Origin: Streptomyces tropicalis
Lineage (GTDB): Bacteria > Actinomycetota > Actinomycetes > Streptomycetales > Streptomycetaceae
Direction: 5' to 3'
Assembly (NCBI RefSeq): GCF_029269835.1
Contig: NZ_JARJBB010000003.1
Span: 248,001-312,000 of the forward strand
Length of the DNA stretch: 64,000 nt
Shown here: piece after piece, positions 28,552 through 38,342 of the stretch
Position numbering within the stretch: position 1 is the first letter of the stretch
Layout of the letters: the number at the start of each line of letters is the position of its first letter
Position numbers and translations under genes: made by a program
Notes under the pieces: generated by a model
Told to the model about the DNA's origin: nothing
What the model saw: the letters and a program-made list of their open reading frames with translations, nothing else
The model's database searches: none

Positions 28552-28938
28552 CGGGGCGAACAGGTCGACGCCGTTGCCGTCCGGATCGTGGACGACCGCG
28601 TACCGCATCCCCCAGAACGCGTCCCACGGCTTGAGCTCGCCGTGGTGCCCGGCACCGACCAGGTCCTCGTACACGGCGTCCACGGCGGCGGGGGAGTCGC
28701 ACCGGAAGGCGAGCGAGACGCGGCCGCCGCCCCCGGCCGGGAGGCGCCGACCCGGGTGGAAGGAGCGGACCGTGTCCTCGGTGTCCAGCGCGAGCGTCGT
28801 CCCGCCGGGCAGCGCGGCCTCGACATGCGGCTGCGTCTCGGACCCGGCGGGGAAGTCGAGGCCGAGCCGGCGGTAGAAGGCGAGGGAGGCGGCCAGGTCG
28901 GAGGCGACCAGGCCGATCACGGCGAATCGTGGAGTCAT
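28531..28938 (-). CDS. VOC-family protein (glyoxalase/bleomycin-resistance fold)
   Basis: A 135-aa single-domain VOC protein. Beta-alpha-beta elements [22 protein letters not shown] and [18 protein letters not shown] at the C-terminus are typical. A metal site is plausible but its residues cannot be assigned with certainty. Its last 21 bp overlap the convergent AraC-type gene. A TACGGT box 6 nt before the ATG implies a leaderless transcript. Confidence 0.85.
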   Translation of the reverse strand: MTPRFAVIGLVASDLAASLAFYRRLGLDFPAGSETQPHVEAALPGGTTLALDTEDTVRSFHPGRRLPAGGGGRVSLAFRCDSPAAVDAVYEDLVGAGHHGELKPWDAFWGMRYAVVHDPDGNGVDLFAPLPGAGE

Positions 28939-28950
28939 GCCGTCACCGTA
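28939..28950 (-). promoter_or_regulatory. -10 box for leaderless VOC gene
   Basis: TACGGT (28950-28945 on the minus strand) lies 6 nt before ATG 28938. Confidence 0.5.
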
Positions 28951-29024
28951 GGCACCGGCCGGGGGCCGGGTCTTGAAGGAATCGGACACCCGGCCGGGAT
29001 CCCTGCGACGCCCGGCGCGTGCTG

Positions 29025-29654
29025 TCAGCCGAACGTCACGGGCCCGCGGGGCGTGTCCACCGTGAAGGACAGCCCGGCCGGGCCGCGCGCCGGCCGCAGC
29101 CCGGCGCCGACGGCGGACAGCAGCGGGCGCAGGCCGTCCGGGTCGGGGGCGGTCGCGGACAGCTCCAGCAGCCAAGTGACGGGCAGGCCGGAGGCGGTCG
29201 GATGGACGGAATCGCCCCAGTCGATGAGGAAGGGCACCAGCCCGGTCGGGTGCCCGGCGCCGTCGGTGAGCCGCCACCGCAGCAGCGTCCCGTCGGGGCG
29301 CCGGCGGCTCATCTCCCGTACCTCGCCGGGGTCGTAGCCCCGGGCCCGGGCGGTCGCGACCGCCGCGTCCAGGTCCGGCGGGCGGATCGCCCAGGTGACC
29401 GTCCGCGCCGCCGCGAGCCCGTCCACGCCGAACGGGCGGGCGTCCCGCGGCGGCGGCTGCGCGGGGTCCGGGCCGATGATCTCCAGGTACCGCGAACCGC
29501 CCAGGGAGACCAGGTGGTTGCGGGTGCCGAGGCCCACATGGGCGCCGCCCGCGGCCGGGGCCACACCGGTGCGCCGGGTGAAGTCGGCGACGGTGGCCTC
29601 CAGATCGGGGGTCGCGAGGACCAGGTGGTCCAGCGTCACGGGAGGGACGTTCAC
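29025..29654 (-). CDS. VOC-family protein, glyoxalase-like domain (PF13468 type)
   Basis: A 209-aa protein. The first glyoxalase-like half begins [20 protein letters not shown] and includes [20 protein letters not shown]; the second half carries [15 protein letters not shown] and PFLIDWG. This is the PF13468-type Glyoxalase_3 layout. The substrate is unknown. I use GTG 29654 rather than GTG 29663 because a TAGCGT box sits exactly 7 nt before it and would overlap the alternative start. Confidence 0.82.
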   Translation of the reverse strand: MNVPPVTLDHLVLATPDLEATVADFTRRTGVAPAAGGAHVGLGTRNHLVSLGGSRYLEIIGPDPAQPPPRDARPFGVDGLAAARTVTWAIRPPDLDAAVATARARGYDPGEVREMSRRRPDGTLLRWRLTDGAGHPTGLVPFLIDWGDSVHPTASGLPVTWLLELSATAPDPDGLRPLLSAVGAGLRPARGPAGLSFTVDTPRGPVTFG

Positions 29655-29667
29655 CTCGCCCACGCTA
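29655..29667 (-). promoter_or_regulatory. -10 box for leaderless VOC gene 2
   Basis: TAGCGT (29667-29662 on the minus strand) lies 7 nt before GTG 29654 and supports that start. Confidence 0.5.
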
Positions 29668-29817
29668 CGCGGCCGGATGCGACGAGGAGGGCCAACGGCC
29701 GTGCAGGACAGCCTGGTTGGCCGTTTACGGTCCTCGCCCCCGGTCGGGCACCGGTCCGCACGGGGCGATCGGCGCCGCGCCCGCCGAGCTGCGGCGGCCC
29801 CGACGGACGGCTGCCCC

Positions 29818-30831
29818 TCAGGCGATCCGGGACAGGTCCTCGGGACGGACCCGGTGGGCGAGGGGGCGGCCCGCGGCGAGGCGTTCCAGCTCCTCCACGG
29901 TGGCCCGGCCCAGGCGCTCCAGCTCGTTGCCGAGGGCGCCCGCGAGGTGCGGGGTCAGGAAGACGTTCGGCAGCGTGTACAGCGGGGAACCGGCGGGGAG
30001 AGGTTCGGGGTCGGTGACGTCGAGGACCGCGGACAGCCGCCCCGAGACCAGCTCGTCGGTGAGGGCGGCCTGGTCGACCAGGCCGCCGCGGCCGGTGTTG
30101 ACGAGCACGCCCCCGTCCCGGATCAGGGCGAGGCGCTCCCGGTCGAGGAGGTGGTGCGTCGCGGGGACGTGGGGCGCGTGCAGGGTCACCAGGTCGCTGT
30201 GGAGCAGGAGCTCCTCCAGCGGCATCCCGGTGGCGCTCAGCGCGGCGGCCTCGGCGGTGTCCACGTACGGGTCGTGGAGCAGCACCTCGACGTCGTGCGG
30301 CCGCAGCAGCTCCAGCAGCCGGCGGCCCACCCGGGAGGCGCCGACCACTCCGACCCGGCGGCCCGCGTTGCCGAGCGCGGCCGTCTCGGCGGGACGGGGG
30401 AGGGCGTGGCCCAGGCGGTAGCGGTCGCGTCCGGCGAACGCGTCCTTCCCGGTGAGCAGGATGACCGCGAGCGTGTACTCGGCGACGGGCAGCGCGTTGG
30501 CCGCCGCGGCGCTGGAGACGGCGATCCCGCGCTCCCACACGGCGTCGCCGGCCAGCGCGCGGACCGAACCGGCGGTGTGCAGGACGGCCCGCAGCCGCGG
30601 GGCCGCGTCCAGAGCGTCCGCGTCGATACGGGGGCAGCCCCAGCCGGTGATCAGCACCTCGGTTCCCGCGAGCGCCTCCACGGCCGCCGGGTCGGCGAAG
30701 TCCCGCACGACCGCCTGCGGGTCGAAGGAGGCCGCGGCCCGCAGCCGGGCCGTCAGGGCCGGCGGGAACAGCAGCGGCAGGTGCACCGGGTCCAGGGCGA
30801 ACACGGCGCGCGGCGGCCGGGCGGTGGTCAT
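29818..30831 (-). CDS. D-2-hydroxyacid dehydrogenase family oxidoreductase
   Basis: A 337-aa NAD-dependent dehydrogenase. The nucleotide-binding motif is [17 protein letters not shown]; the catalytic residues are expected in NTGRGGLVD (Arg), the following [10 protein letters not shown] (Glu) and [10 protein letters not shown] (His). The best-matching subgroup is hydroxyacid dehydrogenases of the phosphoglycerate dehydrogenase type without an ACT domain. Its substrate is not evident. A GGAGGGCC precedes ATG 30831 closely. It is divergent from the esterase gene with 288 bp between them. Confidence 0.88.
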   Translation of the reverse strand: MTTARPPRAVFALDPVHLPLLFPPALTARLRAAASFDPQAVVRDFADPAAVEALAGTEVLITGWGCPRIDADALDAAPRLRAVLHTAGSVRALAGDAVWERGIAVSSAAAANALPVAEYTLAVILLTGKDAFAGRDRYRLGHALPRPAETAALGNAGRRVGVVGASRVGRRLLELLRPHDVEVLLHDPYVDTAEAAALSATGMPLEELLLHSDLVTLHAPHVPATHHLLDRERLALIRDGGVLVNTGRGGLVDQAALTDELVSGRLSAVLDVTDPEPLPAGSPLYTLPNVFLTPHLAGALGNELERLGRATVEELERLAAGRPLAHRVRPEDLSRIA

Positions 30832-31119
30832 GGCCCTCCAGGACGCGGAAGCGGCGGACGGGGGAGGGGACGGCGGTGGGGGCGTGCGCTGTCCGGCACT
30901 GCCGACGGTAGGCCGGGCCCCGGAGAGGGTCAATCGCCCGCGGTGGACGGACCCCCGCGGCCCCTGCCGCCCCCGCGCCTCTCGCGGAAACTCCCGCCGC
31001 CCGCGGGCCCGCCGTCCACCGGACGGCCGCCCTCGCGCTGCCGTCCGGCGGAATACCGGGCGACCATGGAGTGCTGTGATCGTATCGGTGCACGAACGCG
31101 GCGAAGGGCTGGTGGGCGC

Positions 31120-32700
31120 ATGACGGCGGACCCGGCGTACCCCGTGGTCAGGACGCCGCACGGGGCGATACGCGGCAGGTACGAGCAGGGCGTGGCGGTC
31201 TTCCGTGGCATCCCGTACGCGGCGCCCCCGGTCGGCGCCCGGCGGTTCCGGCCGCCGGAGCCGCCCGAGCCGTGGGACGGCGTCCGCGACGCCGGCTCCT
31301 TCGGTCCGACGGCGCCCAAGCCGCCGTACTCGGACGTCTTCGCCCTGTACCTGTCCGACCCCGTGGTGCCCGGTGACGACTGCCTCAACCTCAACGTCTG
31401 GACCCCGCAGCCCGGACCGGCCGCCCGGCTCCCCGTCATGGTCTGGCTGCACGGCGGGGCGCTGACCCGCGGCTCGTCGGCCGTGCCCGTCTACGACGGG
31501 AGGGCCTTCGCCCGCGACGGCGTCGTCCTGGTCTCCGTCAACTACCGGCTCGGCGTGGAGGGATTCGGCCTGTTCCCGGACGCCCCCGCCAATCCCGGTC
31601 TGCGGGACCAGCTCGCCGCCCTCACCTGGGTGCACGAGTCCGTCGCGGCCTTCGGCGGCGACCCGGACCGGATCACCCTCTTCGGGCAGTCGGCCGGGGC
31701 GATCAGCATCGGCGCCCTGATCGCGGCCCCGCAGGCCCAGGGGCTCGTCCGGCGGGCCGTCCTGCAGAGCGGCCCCCCGGAGGCCGCCGACCGCGACAAG
31801 GTGCGCCGCATGGTCCGCCGGATGGCGACCCGGCTGAAGGTCCCCGCCACCGCCGAGGCCTTCGCCGCCGTCGACCGCGGCCTGCTGCTGCGCACCCAGG
31901 CCGAGGCCGGCCGCCTCAGCAGCCCCGTCCTCGGCGGCCCCGCCTTCGGCATCGTCACCGACGGCGACCTCGTCCCCCGGGACCCCCTGGCGGCCCTCGT
32001 GGAGGGCGGTGCGGCGCCGGACGTCGACCTGCTCCTGGGCTGGACCAGCGACGAGTACCGGCTGTGGCTGGTGCCGGGCGGCCTGGTGGAGCGCGTCGAC
32101 CGGCTCGGCGCGGTCGCGCTGGCCGGCGCCATGGCCCGCTGCCACTGCGGCCACGAGGTCGTGCGCGGCTACCGCTCCCTGCACCCGCGGGCCGGCCCGG
32201 CCGAGATCGTCGGCCAGATGGTCACCGACCACCTGCTGCGCCGCCCGCTGCACCGCCTGGCCGACGCCCGCCCGGGCTCGGCGCACGTCTACGAGTTCGC
32301 CTGGCCGTCGCGGCGGCCCGGGCTCGGCGCCTGCCACGCCCTGGAGCTGGGCTTCGTCTTCGACACCGGCGCCCTCCCCGAATCCCGGCTGCTGGCCGGC
32401 GAGGGCGCGCCGCAGGAGCTGGCCGACGCGATGCACACGGCCTGGGTGCGCTTCGCCGCGGACGGCGACCCCGGCTGGCAGGCGTGGGACGCGACGCACC
32501 CGGTACGGATCTTCGGCGACGCCGCGCCGCACACCGCGCACGGGCCGCGGGACGCGGAACTGGCCCTGTGGTCGTCGCCCCCGCCCGCGGACCCGGACGG
32601 CACCCCGCAGCCCCCGGCGGGCCGGTCCCCGGCACGGGCCGGCGAACTGCGCTCGGTCGTCCGCCGGCTCCGCCGCTCCGGCGGGGTGGGACGCCCCTGA
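31120..32700 (+). CDS. Type B carboxylesterase/lipase
   Basis: A 526-aa alpha/beta hydrolase of the cholinesterase-like family. Oxyanion motif [13 protein letters not shown], nucleophile elbow [11 protein letters not shown], acid in [10 protein letters not shown] and His in [10 protein letters not shown] complete the triad. No signal peptide is present, so it is cytoplasmic, unlike many secreted family members. The start ATG 31120 is preceded by GAAGGG. The last two bases of its stop codon lie in a perfect 23-bp tandem repeat that runs into the downstream gap. Confidence 0.93.
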   Translation: MTADPAYPVVRTPHGAIRGRYEQGVAVFRGIPYAAPPVGARRFRPPEPPEPWDGVRDAGSFGPTAPKPPYSDVFALYLSDPVVPGDDCLNLNVWTPQPGPAARLPVMVWLHGGALTRGSSAVPVYDGRAFARDGVVLVSVNYRLGVEGFGLFPDAPANPGLRDQLAALTWVHESVAAFGGDPDRITLFGQSAGAISIGALIAAPQAQGLVRRAVLQSGPPEAADRDKVRRMVRRMATRLKVPATAEAFAAVDRGLLLRTQAEAGRLSSPVLGGPAFGIVTDGDLVPRDPLAALVEGGAAPDVDLLLGWTSDEYRLWLVPGGLVERVDRLGAVALAGAMARCHCGHEVVRGYRSLHPRAGPAEIVGQMVTDHLLRRPLHRLADARPGSAHVYEFAWPSRRPGLGACHALELGFVFDTGALPESRLLAGEGAPQELADAMHTAWVRFAADGDPGWQAWDATHPVRIFGDAAPHTAHGPRDAELALWSSPPPADPDGTPQPPAGRSPARAGELRSVVRRLRRSGGVGRP

Positions 32701-32744
32701 AGGACGTCCGGCAGGGACTCCGAAGGACGTCCGGCAGGGACTCC
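32699..32744. repeat. 23-bp unit repeated twice in tandem
   Basis: Two identical 23-bp copies (32699-32721 and 32722-32744) start in the esterase stop codon (TGA). Both begin GAAGGACGTCC and end GGGACTCC. This could be a recent slip-strand duplication or part of a longer minisatellite; it lies outside the coding frame. Confidence 0.8.
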
Positions 32745-33162
32745 CCACGACCCTTTCGAGGCGCCCCGCCCCCCCCGAGTGGTCCGGCACTCCGACGGCG
32801 GTCCGTGCCGCCGGTCGGGCTCGGCCCGCAGCGGCGGACCCCTCCGAACCCGCGGTGCCTCCCGCGGAGCGCGGCCGCCTCGCGGTGGGCCCGGCGGGGC
32901 GGCGCGCGGCCTTGCGGCGGCCCCGGCGGCACGTGGCGGCGTCGCGATGCGCTGGGCGGCCTCGCAGCGGGTCCTGCCGGGGTGGGGCGCGGCGAGTCCG
33001 CTGCGCGCCCTGCGGCAGGTGGCGAATCCGCGGTGAGCCCCGGCGCACCCGGTGGTGCGCGGTGGGGCCGGCGATGGGTGCTGCGGGACGTGCCGCGGTG
33101 GCGCGCGGCGAGCTCGCGGCGGGCTCGGCGGTGCGTAGTCGACGGGAGCCGCGGCGTCGGGC
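32745..33162. other. 418-bp non-coding gap
   Basis: Between the esterase (plus) and the STAS gene (minus), convergent. GC-rich low-complexity sequence with open frames on both strands that look like chance (Arg/Ala/Pro/Gly-rich, no family). I see no convincing gene or hairpin. Confidence 0.4.
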
Positions 33163-33540
33163 TCAGGCGGGGCGGGAGCCGTCGCCCGACGCGGTGAGCG
33201 CGGTGCGGGCCGCGGGCAGGTCCGGGTGGACCGGGAGCACACGGTGGGCGCCGGTGACGTCCAGCAGGCGCAGCACGAAGGTGCCCGCGCCCACCAGAGC
33301 GGTCGGGCGCCGCCGCGCGGTGTGCAGCAGCAGGTTGAGCAGTGCGGAGTCGCAGAAGGCGACCTGGTTCAGGTCGAAGACGACGGGACCGTCGAAGGAG
33401 CGCAGCGCCGTGGCGGTGGCGTCCTCCACCCCGTCGAGGACGTCCATGTCGAAGTCGCCGTACAGGGCGATCACCCAGACCGGCCCGTCCGGCCCGGCCC
33501 GGGAGACCCCCGACTCCGCGGGTCCGTGGAAACTTGTCAT
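33163..33540 (-). CDS. STAS-domain anti-sigma factor antagonist-like protein
   Basis: A 125-aa single STAS domain. The helix with the phosphorylatable Ser is FCDSALLNLLLHTA, matching the D-S-x-x-L signature of SpoIIAA/BldG-type proteins, which release sigma factors by binding anti-sigma kinases when dephosphorylated. The N-terminal strand VWVIALYGDFDMD is typical. The gene stands alone; its kinase partner and sigma factor are not in the window. Streptomyces genomes carry many such orphans. Confidence 0.85.
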   Translation of the reverse strand: MTSFHGPAESGVSRAGPDGPVWVIALYGDFDMDVLDGVEDATATALRSFDGPVVFDLNQVAFCDSALLNLLLHTARRRPTALVGAGTFVLRLLDVTGAHRVLPVHPDLPAARTALTASGDGSRPA

Positions 33541-33598
33541 GCGGCAATGATCGGGGCTCGGAGAGCCCGGCACAACCAGGGGGAGCCTCCGGTTCCGA

Positions 33599-34567
33599 TC
33601 AGCGCCGGGGACGGCCCGGCCCGGTGCCGTCCCCGGGCCCTGCCGACAGACCGCGCGCGACCTCGGCGATCGCCTCCGGTCCCACCCGGCAGCATCCCCC
33701 GATCAGCCGTGCCCCGCGGGCCCGCCAGCCCGCGACCCGCTCGGGGGTGAAGCGCGAGCTGCCGGTCCAGGCGCGCGCCGCGGCGTCCCAGGTCTCGCCG
33801 CTGTTCGGGTAGACCACGACCGGCTTCCCGGTGACCCGGGCGGCCGTCTCCACGGCGGCGTCCACGTCCCCGGGGTCGCAGCAGTTCACGCCGACCGCGA
33901 TCACCTCGTCCACCTCGGCGGCCTGGGCGAACGCATCCTCCAGGGGCTGCCCGGCGCGGGTGCGGCCGCCCGCGACCGTGTACGACAGCCAGGCCGGCAC
34001 CCCCAGCCCGCGCACCGCCCGCAGGAGCGCCGCGGCCTCGTCGGCGTCCGGGACGGTCTCCAGGGCCAGCACGTCGGGGCGGGCGGCGGCGAGCACTTCC
34101 AGCCGGGGCCGGTGGAAGCGTTCGAGGTCGCCGGCGCCGAGCCCGTAGCGCCCGCGGTACTCCGACCCGTCGGCGAGCACGGCCCCGTACGGACCGGCCG
34201 ACGCGGCCGTCCACAGCGGCCGGGTCACCCCCTTCGCGCGCGCCTGCCTCGCCGCCTCGCGGGCCAGCCGCACGCTCGACGCCATGAGGACGGCGGCCCG
34301 CTCCCGCCCGATCCCGCGCCGCGCGAACCCCTCGAACGACGCCTGGTAGCTCGCGGTGATCGCCACGTCCGCGCCCGCCTCGAAGTACGCGAGGTGGGCC
34401 GCGGTGACCGCCTCGGGCCGCTCGTCCAGCAGCCGGGCCGACCACAGCGCGTCACCCAGGTCGTGCCCGGCCGCCTCCAGCTGGTTGGACAGGCCGCCGT
34501 CCAGCACGACGGTCCCGGCGGCCAGGGCGTCGGCGAGCGGGGGCACGGGCGCGGCATCGCCGGTCAT
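33599..34567 (-). CDS. mmuM: Homocysteine S-methyltransferase
   Basis: A 322-aa enzyme transferring a methyl group from S-methylmethionine or SAM to homocysteine to form methionine. The zinc ligands are in VGVNCCDP and the C-terminal LIGGCCRVGPEAI (CC pair), intact. N-terminal barrel start LDGGLSNQLEAAGHDL is typical. It is divergent from the DUF2264 gene. A TAGCGT box 6 nt before ATG 34567 indicates a leaderless message. Confidence 0.93.
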   Translation of the reverse strand: MTGDAAPVPPLADALAAGTVVLDGGLSNQLEAAGHDLGDALWSARLLDERPEAVTAAHLAYFEAGADVAITASYQASFEGFARRGIGRERAAVLMASSVRLAREAARQARAKGVTRPLWTAASAGPYGAVLADGSEYRGRYGLGAGDLERFHRPRLEVLAAARPDVLALETVPDADEAAALLRAVRGLGVPAWLSYTVAGGRTRAGQPLEDAFAQAAEVDEVIAVGVNCCDPGDVDAAVETAARVTGKPVVVYPNSGETWDAAARAWTGSSRFTPERVAGWRARGARLIGGCCRVGPEAIAEVARGLSAGPGDGTGPGRPRR

Positions 34568-34579
34568 GCCCCGACGCTA
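34568..34579 (-). promoter_or_regulatory. -10 box for leaderless mmuM
   Basis: TAGCGT (34579-34574 on the minus strand) lies 6 nt before ATG 34567. Confidence 0.5.
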
Positions 34580-34776
34580 ACCCATCGCGGGCCGGACGGG
34601 CGGGGGCGTTCGTACGCGGAGGTGCGCCAGGGTGCGCCGGGGGACGACGGGGCCCGCGGAACCCGTGCCGAAGCTGCACCCGGCGCCCTGTGCGGACCGA
34701 CACTGAACCGTGATCCGTGACCCCGGCCCGGTGCCGCCCCGGCTCCGGCGCCCGACGCAGGAAGGACGGCACCGCG

Positions 34777-36591
34777 ATGCGCCTGCCCCCCGAGGACCGC
34801 GCACTCAGCCCCCGCACCGGGTTCACCCGCGACCACTGGGTGGCGGCGGCCGACGCCCTGCTCGCCGCGGTGGAGCCGTACGCCACCCCGGACCGCGCCC
34901 TCTACCACCTGCCCGGCGGCCGCCCGAGCCGGTCCGGGCGTCTCTCGGACGGGCTGGAGGGCTACGCCCGGACCCTGCTGCTCGCCGCCTTCCGCGGGGA
35001 CGCGACCGTGCTGCAGCGCTACGCGGACGGACTGGCGGCCGGGACGGCGGGCGCCTGGCCCCGTGTCGAGGACCGCAGCCAGCCCCTCGTCGAGGCCGCG
35101 TCGGTCGCGCTCGCCCTGCGGCTGACCAGGCCGCTGCTGTGGGACCGCGTCGACGACCGGGTGCGGCAGCGCGCCGCCGACTGGCTGGCCGACGCGCTGA
35201 CGGCCGAACCTTGGCCCTGCAACTGGGAGTTGTTCCCCGTGACGGTGGGCGGCTTCCTCCAGGAGGTGGGCCACCGGCCGGAGGCGTCCCGCCGGGCCGT
35301 CGACCGCGGCCTGGAGCGCGTCGAGGAGTGGTACCTCGGCGGCGGCTGGTACTCCGACGGCCCCGGCCGTGCCTTCGACCACTACAACGGCTGGGCGCTG
35401 CACTTCTATCCGGTCCTGCACGCCCGGCTCGCCGGCGACCCCGTCCTCCTCGACCGGTACGGAGGCCGGCTGGCGGCCCATCTCGCCGACTGCGCACGGA
35501 TGTTCGGCGGCGACGGCGCGCCGATGCACCAGGGCCGCTCCCTGACGTACCGCTTCGCCGTGGCGGCCCCTCTGTGGCTGGGCGCCCTGGCGGACCGCAC
35601 CCCGCTGGCGCCGGGGGAGACCCGCAGGCTCGCCTCGGGCGCCCTGCGCCACTTCCTGGTCCGGGGTGCCGTCGACGGGCGCGGCCTGCTCACCCTCGGC
35701 TGGCACGGCCCCGACGGAAGCGTCCTCCAGGACTACTCGGGGCCGGGCTCCCCGTACTGGGCGAGCAAGGGCTTCCTGGGGCTGCTGCTGCCCCCGGACC
35801 ATCCGGTGTGGACGGCGCCCGAGGAACCCGGCCCCGCCGAGCGCGCGGACGCGGTGACGGCGTTGGCCGCACCCAACTGGCTGCTGCAGTCCACCCGGGC
35901 GGACGGCCTGGTCCGCCTCCACAACCACGGCAGCGAGGACGTCCGCTACGACCCCCACTACACGCGCCTCGCCTACTCCACCGCCACCCGGCCCTCGTCC
36001 CCCTCGTCCGCAGGGCCCGACAACACCGTCCGGGTGGGCGAGGCGACGGGCCGCACCGGCATCGAGCCGCTGGGCGCCGGGGAGGGCTGGGCGGCCTCCC
36101 GGCACACGGTCGCCGACGGGATCGCGGTCACCAGCGCGGTGGCGGTGCACGGGGCGGCGGAGGTGCGCGTCCACCTCGTGGCCGGCGCGGCACCGGGGAC
36201 CCCGGTACGGATCACCGGCTGGCCGCCCGCCGAGGGCCTGTGCGGCGAACTGGCCCCGATCCACGGCCTGTCGGCCGAACCCGCCGCCCCGATGCCCGGC
36301 CCGCCGGCGGAGTCCGGCGCCCCGACCGGGCCGGCGGACCCCGCCGCCCTCACCGGGACGGCCGGCGCGGACCCCGCCCTCTTCGTGGCCCTCGCCCGCC
36401 TCACCGGGGAACCGGATCCCGCGCCTCTCGCGGACCTGGCGGCCGTCGACGTGGCGGAGGAGGGGCCGGGGCCCGTGGTGCGCGTCCGCTGGGCCGCCCC
36501 GGGCCCCTCGCTCGTCCTCCGTTTCCACCCCCAGGGCGGGCCGCACACCGCGGGAGCGTGCTGGTCGGTCTCCGTCCTGGCATCGGCCTGA
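34777..36591 (+). CDS. DUF2264 domain protein
   Basis: A 604-aa cytoplasmic protein matching the DUF2264 family, which has an (alpha/alpha)6-like helical fold related to glycoside hydrolases of unsaturated sugars but no proven activity. Recognisable segments: FTRDHWVAAADALLAAVEPY, SRSGRLSDGLEGYARTLLLA, WPCNWELFPVTVGGFLQEVG, YLGGGWYSDGPGRAFDHYNG and KGFLGLLLPPDHPVWTAPEE. The start ATG 34777 has GGAAGGA upstream; the in-frame ATG at 34717 lacks family homology. C-terminal 100 residues are Pro/Ala-rich and variable. Confidence 0.88.
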   Translation: MRLPPEDRALSPRTGFTRDHWVAAADALLAAVEPYATPDRALYHLPGGRPSRSGRLSDGLEGYARTLLLAAFRGDATVLQRYADGLAAGTAGAWPRVEDRSQPLVEAASVALALRLTRPLLWDRVDDRVRQRAADWLADALTAEPWPCNWELFPVTVGGFLQEVGHRPEASRRAVDRGLERVEEWYLGGGWYSDGPGRAFDHYNGWALHFYPVLHARLAGDPVLLDRYGGRLAAHLADCARMFGGDGAPMHQGRSLTYRFAVAAPLWLGALADRTPLAPGETRRLASGALRHFLVRGAVDGRGLLTLGWHGPDGSVLQDYSGPGSPYWASKGFLGLLLPPDHPVWTAPEEPGPAERADAVTALAAPNWLLQSTRADGLVRLHNHGSEDVRYDPHYTRLAYSTATRPSSPSSAGPDNTVRVGEATGRTGIEPLGAGEGWAASRHTVADGIAVTSAVAVHGAAEVRVHLVAGAAPGTPVRITGWPPAEGLCGELAPIHGLSAEPAAPMPGPPAESGAPTGPADPAALTGTAGADPALFVALARLTGEPDPAPLADLAAVDVAEEGPGPVVRVRWAAPGPSLVLRFHPQGGPHTAGACWSVSVLASA

Positions 36592-36677
36592 CGGATGCGG
36601 GCAGTTGGTGTCTTCGTTCAACCAGTTCCCGTCACCAAAGGGGCGCAAGTGATCAGAGAATGCAGTAGAGTTCCACG

Positions 36678-36823
36678 CGAGCCGCACCGGAACACAAGGT
36701 GCCGGTTCATGCGTCGGTGGTCCAAGGAAAGACGTCCCGCTTCCTGCGGGGAGATGCAGGTGCAAGGCCTGCCCGGCGCTCGGTCATGAGCCCCGGTCCG
36801 CACAGTGCGGACCGGGGCTCATG
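36678..36823 (+). ncRNA. Candidate small RNA with three hairpins
   Basis: A TAGAGT -10 box (36666-36671) would start a transcript near 36678. It contains hairpins CCCGC-TTCCT-GCGGG (36736-36750) and GCAGG-TGCAAGG-CCTGC (36756-36772). GGTGCCGG (36698-36705) can pair with CCGGCGCT (36773-36780) as a closing stem, or with GCACC (36684-36688) as a short hairpin, so two folds compete. It ends in the perfect hairpin at 36785-36823. No long ORF fits. No -35 was found, and I could not match an Rfam family from memory. The arrangement resembles a tRNA outline but is not a tRNA. Confidence 0.5.
36785..36823. terminator. Perfect 39-bp palindromic hairpin
   Basis: Arms of 19 bp (36785-36803 and 36805-36823) around one central base, CATGAGCCCCGGTCCGCAC and its exact complement. 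It is either the terminator of the candidate RNA before it, or a symmetric terminator in a 548-bp gap. The remaining 36824-37139 holds only the promoter region of cvnA, with no recognisable gene. Confidence 0.75.
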
Positions 36824-37139
36824 CGCTGTCCGGCGGTCGCGGGCGGGCTCGCGGCGGCTCTGCATGGCGCGCAGGGGACGCCCTTGTGTGGTTTTGGTGA
36901 TGGTCCTCAAGTCGGGCCAGCAGCAAGGGCGTTGAGCATATGCGGCTGATAAGATCGTTCCACTTTTCGATAAAGGCTGATGACGTGTCATGGACGCGTA
37001 CGGGGGACAGTCTCGAAGGCCCCATCGCTAAGGAGTGATGTTGGTCCGCCAGTAGGTTCGCGGCCGTGCGGGGCCGGTCTCCGCCGCCCGGGCCAGTGGG
37101 CTGCCCGCTTCCGGCGCGATGCGACTTGAAGAGAGTCTC

Positions 37140-38342
37140 ATGACGTCATTGATCCGGGATCCGCTGCTGTGGATCCTGCTGGTGGTGCTCGTCGCTGCGG
37201 TGTCCGCAGTGATGCGGGCCCGGAGAACCAACATGGCTCTCCGAAGAACGAAGGCAGACCTCGAGGCCGGACTCACCCGTGCCCACGGCGAACTCGGCCA
37301 GGCGCAGGTGCGGGTCACCGCCCTGAACACCCAGCACCAGCACGACCTCGCGGACGTCCGGGCGGACGCCGAGTCGGCGACCAAGGCGGTGCTGAAGTCC
37401 GCGATGGGAACCCTGCAGTCCCTCTCCGAGGAGCAGCAGGTCCTGCTCGACACCCTGCTCAAGAAGTACGGCGACGACACGGAGGTCCTGGCCGACCTGA
37501 TGTCGGTCGACCACACCGGCAGCCAGTTCGGCCGCCGGGCCAAGGGGATCTCCGTCCTGTGCGGCGGCTGGCTGGGACGGCGCCAGGGCGCCGCCACCGT
37601 CTTCGACGTCGCCCGCAGCGCGCAGGGCAGGATCAAGGACTTCGACCGCGTCGGCGTCCACACCCAGGTCAACGTCTCCATCGCGGGCCGCGCGGTCGAA
37701 CCGATCGCCGTGGTGCTGGCCGAGCTGCTGGACAACGCGACGAACTACAGCGCCCCCGGAACCCCGGTCGAGGTCAACATCCAGACCGTGCCCACCGGCG
37801 TGTGCTTCATCGTCGACGACGCCGGACTGGGCATGGACCAGGAGACCAAGGACCGGGCGCACCTGCTGCTGTCCGGCGACGGCACCGTGGACATCACCAG
37901 CCTGGGCGACCCGCCCCACTTCGGTTTCGCCGTGTGCGGCATGCTCGCCTCCCGCTACGGCTTCGCCGTCTCCGTCGGGTCGGTCTCCCCGTACGGCGGT
38001 GTGCGTGCCGTGATCCGTGTGCCCGAATCCCTCCTCGCCGCCGGAGGTCCCGCGCCCGTGGCCGACGCCCAGGACACCACCGACCCGGAGCCGGCGCCCC
38101 AGCGCCTCGCACCCGTGCCGGTGGGTCCGTCGCACGTGGTGGGCACGACCCCGGGCGGACTGCCCAAGCGGCGGCGCCGCCAGGGCAGCCCCATCGCGGT
38201 GGTGCCCGCCCCCGAAGCCGCCGACGGCGGACCGGAGGCCGAACCGGACGGCGAGGTGACGGCCTCGCGGCTCGGCGCCTTCGCGCGCGGAACACAGCTC
38301 GGGCGGATCACGAACACCACGGAAGGACCTGACCACCAGTGA
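37140..38342 (+). CDS. cvnA: Conservon CvnA: membrane-anchored ATPase/kinase-like sensor
   Basis: A 400-aa protein with one N-terminal membrane helix (LLWILLVVLVAAVSAVM), a coiled region, and a HATPase_c domain (N-box ELLDNATNYSAPGTPVEV, G1 DDAGLGM). It lacks the HisKA dimerisation domain with phosphorylated His, as is normal for CvnA. It is taken to be the membrane receptor of a GTPase switch. C-terminal about 100 residues are Pro/Ala-rich. ATG 37140 is preceded by GAAGAGAG; ATG 37119 is possible. Its stop overlaps the cvnB start by 4 bp. Confidence 0.92.
   Translation: MTSLIRDPLLWILLVVLVAAVSAVMRARRTNMALRRTKADLEAGLTRAHGELGQAQVRVTALNTQHQHDLADVRADAESATKAVLKSAMGTLQSLSEEQQVLLDTLLKKYGDDTEVLADLMSVDHTGSQFGRRAKGISVLCGGWLGRRQGAATVFDVARSAQGRIKDFDRVGVHTQVNVSIAGRAVEPIAVVLAELLDNATNYSAPGTPVEVNIQTVPTGVCFIVDDAGLGMDQETKDRAHLLLSGDGTVDITSLGDPPHFGFAVCGMLASRYGFAVSVGSVSPYGGVRAVIRVPESLLAAGGPAPVADAQDTTDPEPAPQRLAPVPVGPSHVVGTTPGGLPKRRRRQGSPIAVVPAPEAADGGPEAEPDGEVTASRLGAFARGTQLGRITNTTEGPDHQ

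Noticed and set aside
32779..33036. 85-codon ORF in the gap after the esterase
   Set aside because: Arg/Gly/Ala/Pro-rich, no ribosome binding site, no family; frames on both strands here look alike.
29818..33048. Long minus-strand extension of the hydroxyacid dehydrogenase
   Set aside because: Antisense to the esterase gene; dehydrogenase homology starts at ATG 30831.
36698..36780. tRNA gene
   Set aside because: Acceptor-, anticodon- and T-arm-like stems can be drawn, but the D-arm region is about ten bases too long, the T loop reads TGCAAGG and position 37 is T. Kept only as a structural resemblance in the small RNA candidate.
36678..36823. Cobalamin or c-di-AMP riboswitch
   Set aside because: The GGTGCAA segment recalls the cobalamin box and GGAAAGACG recalls ydaO-type RNA, but the remaining consensus is absent and a terminator, not a gene, follows.
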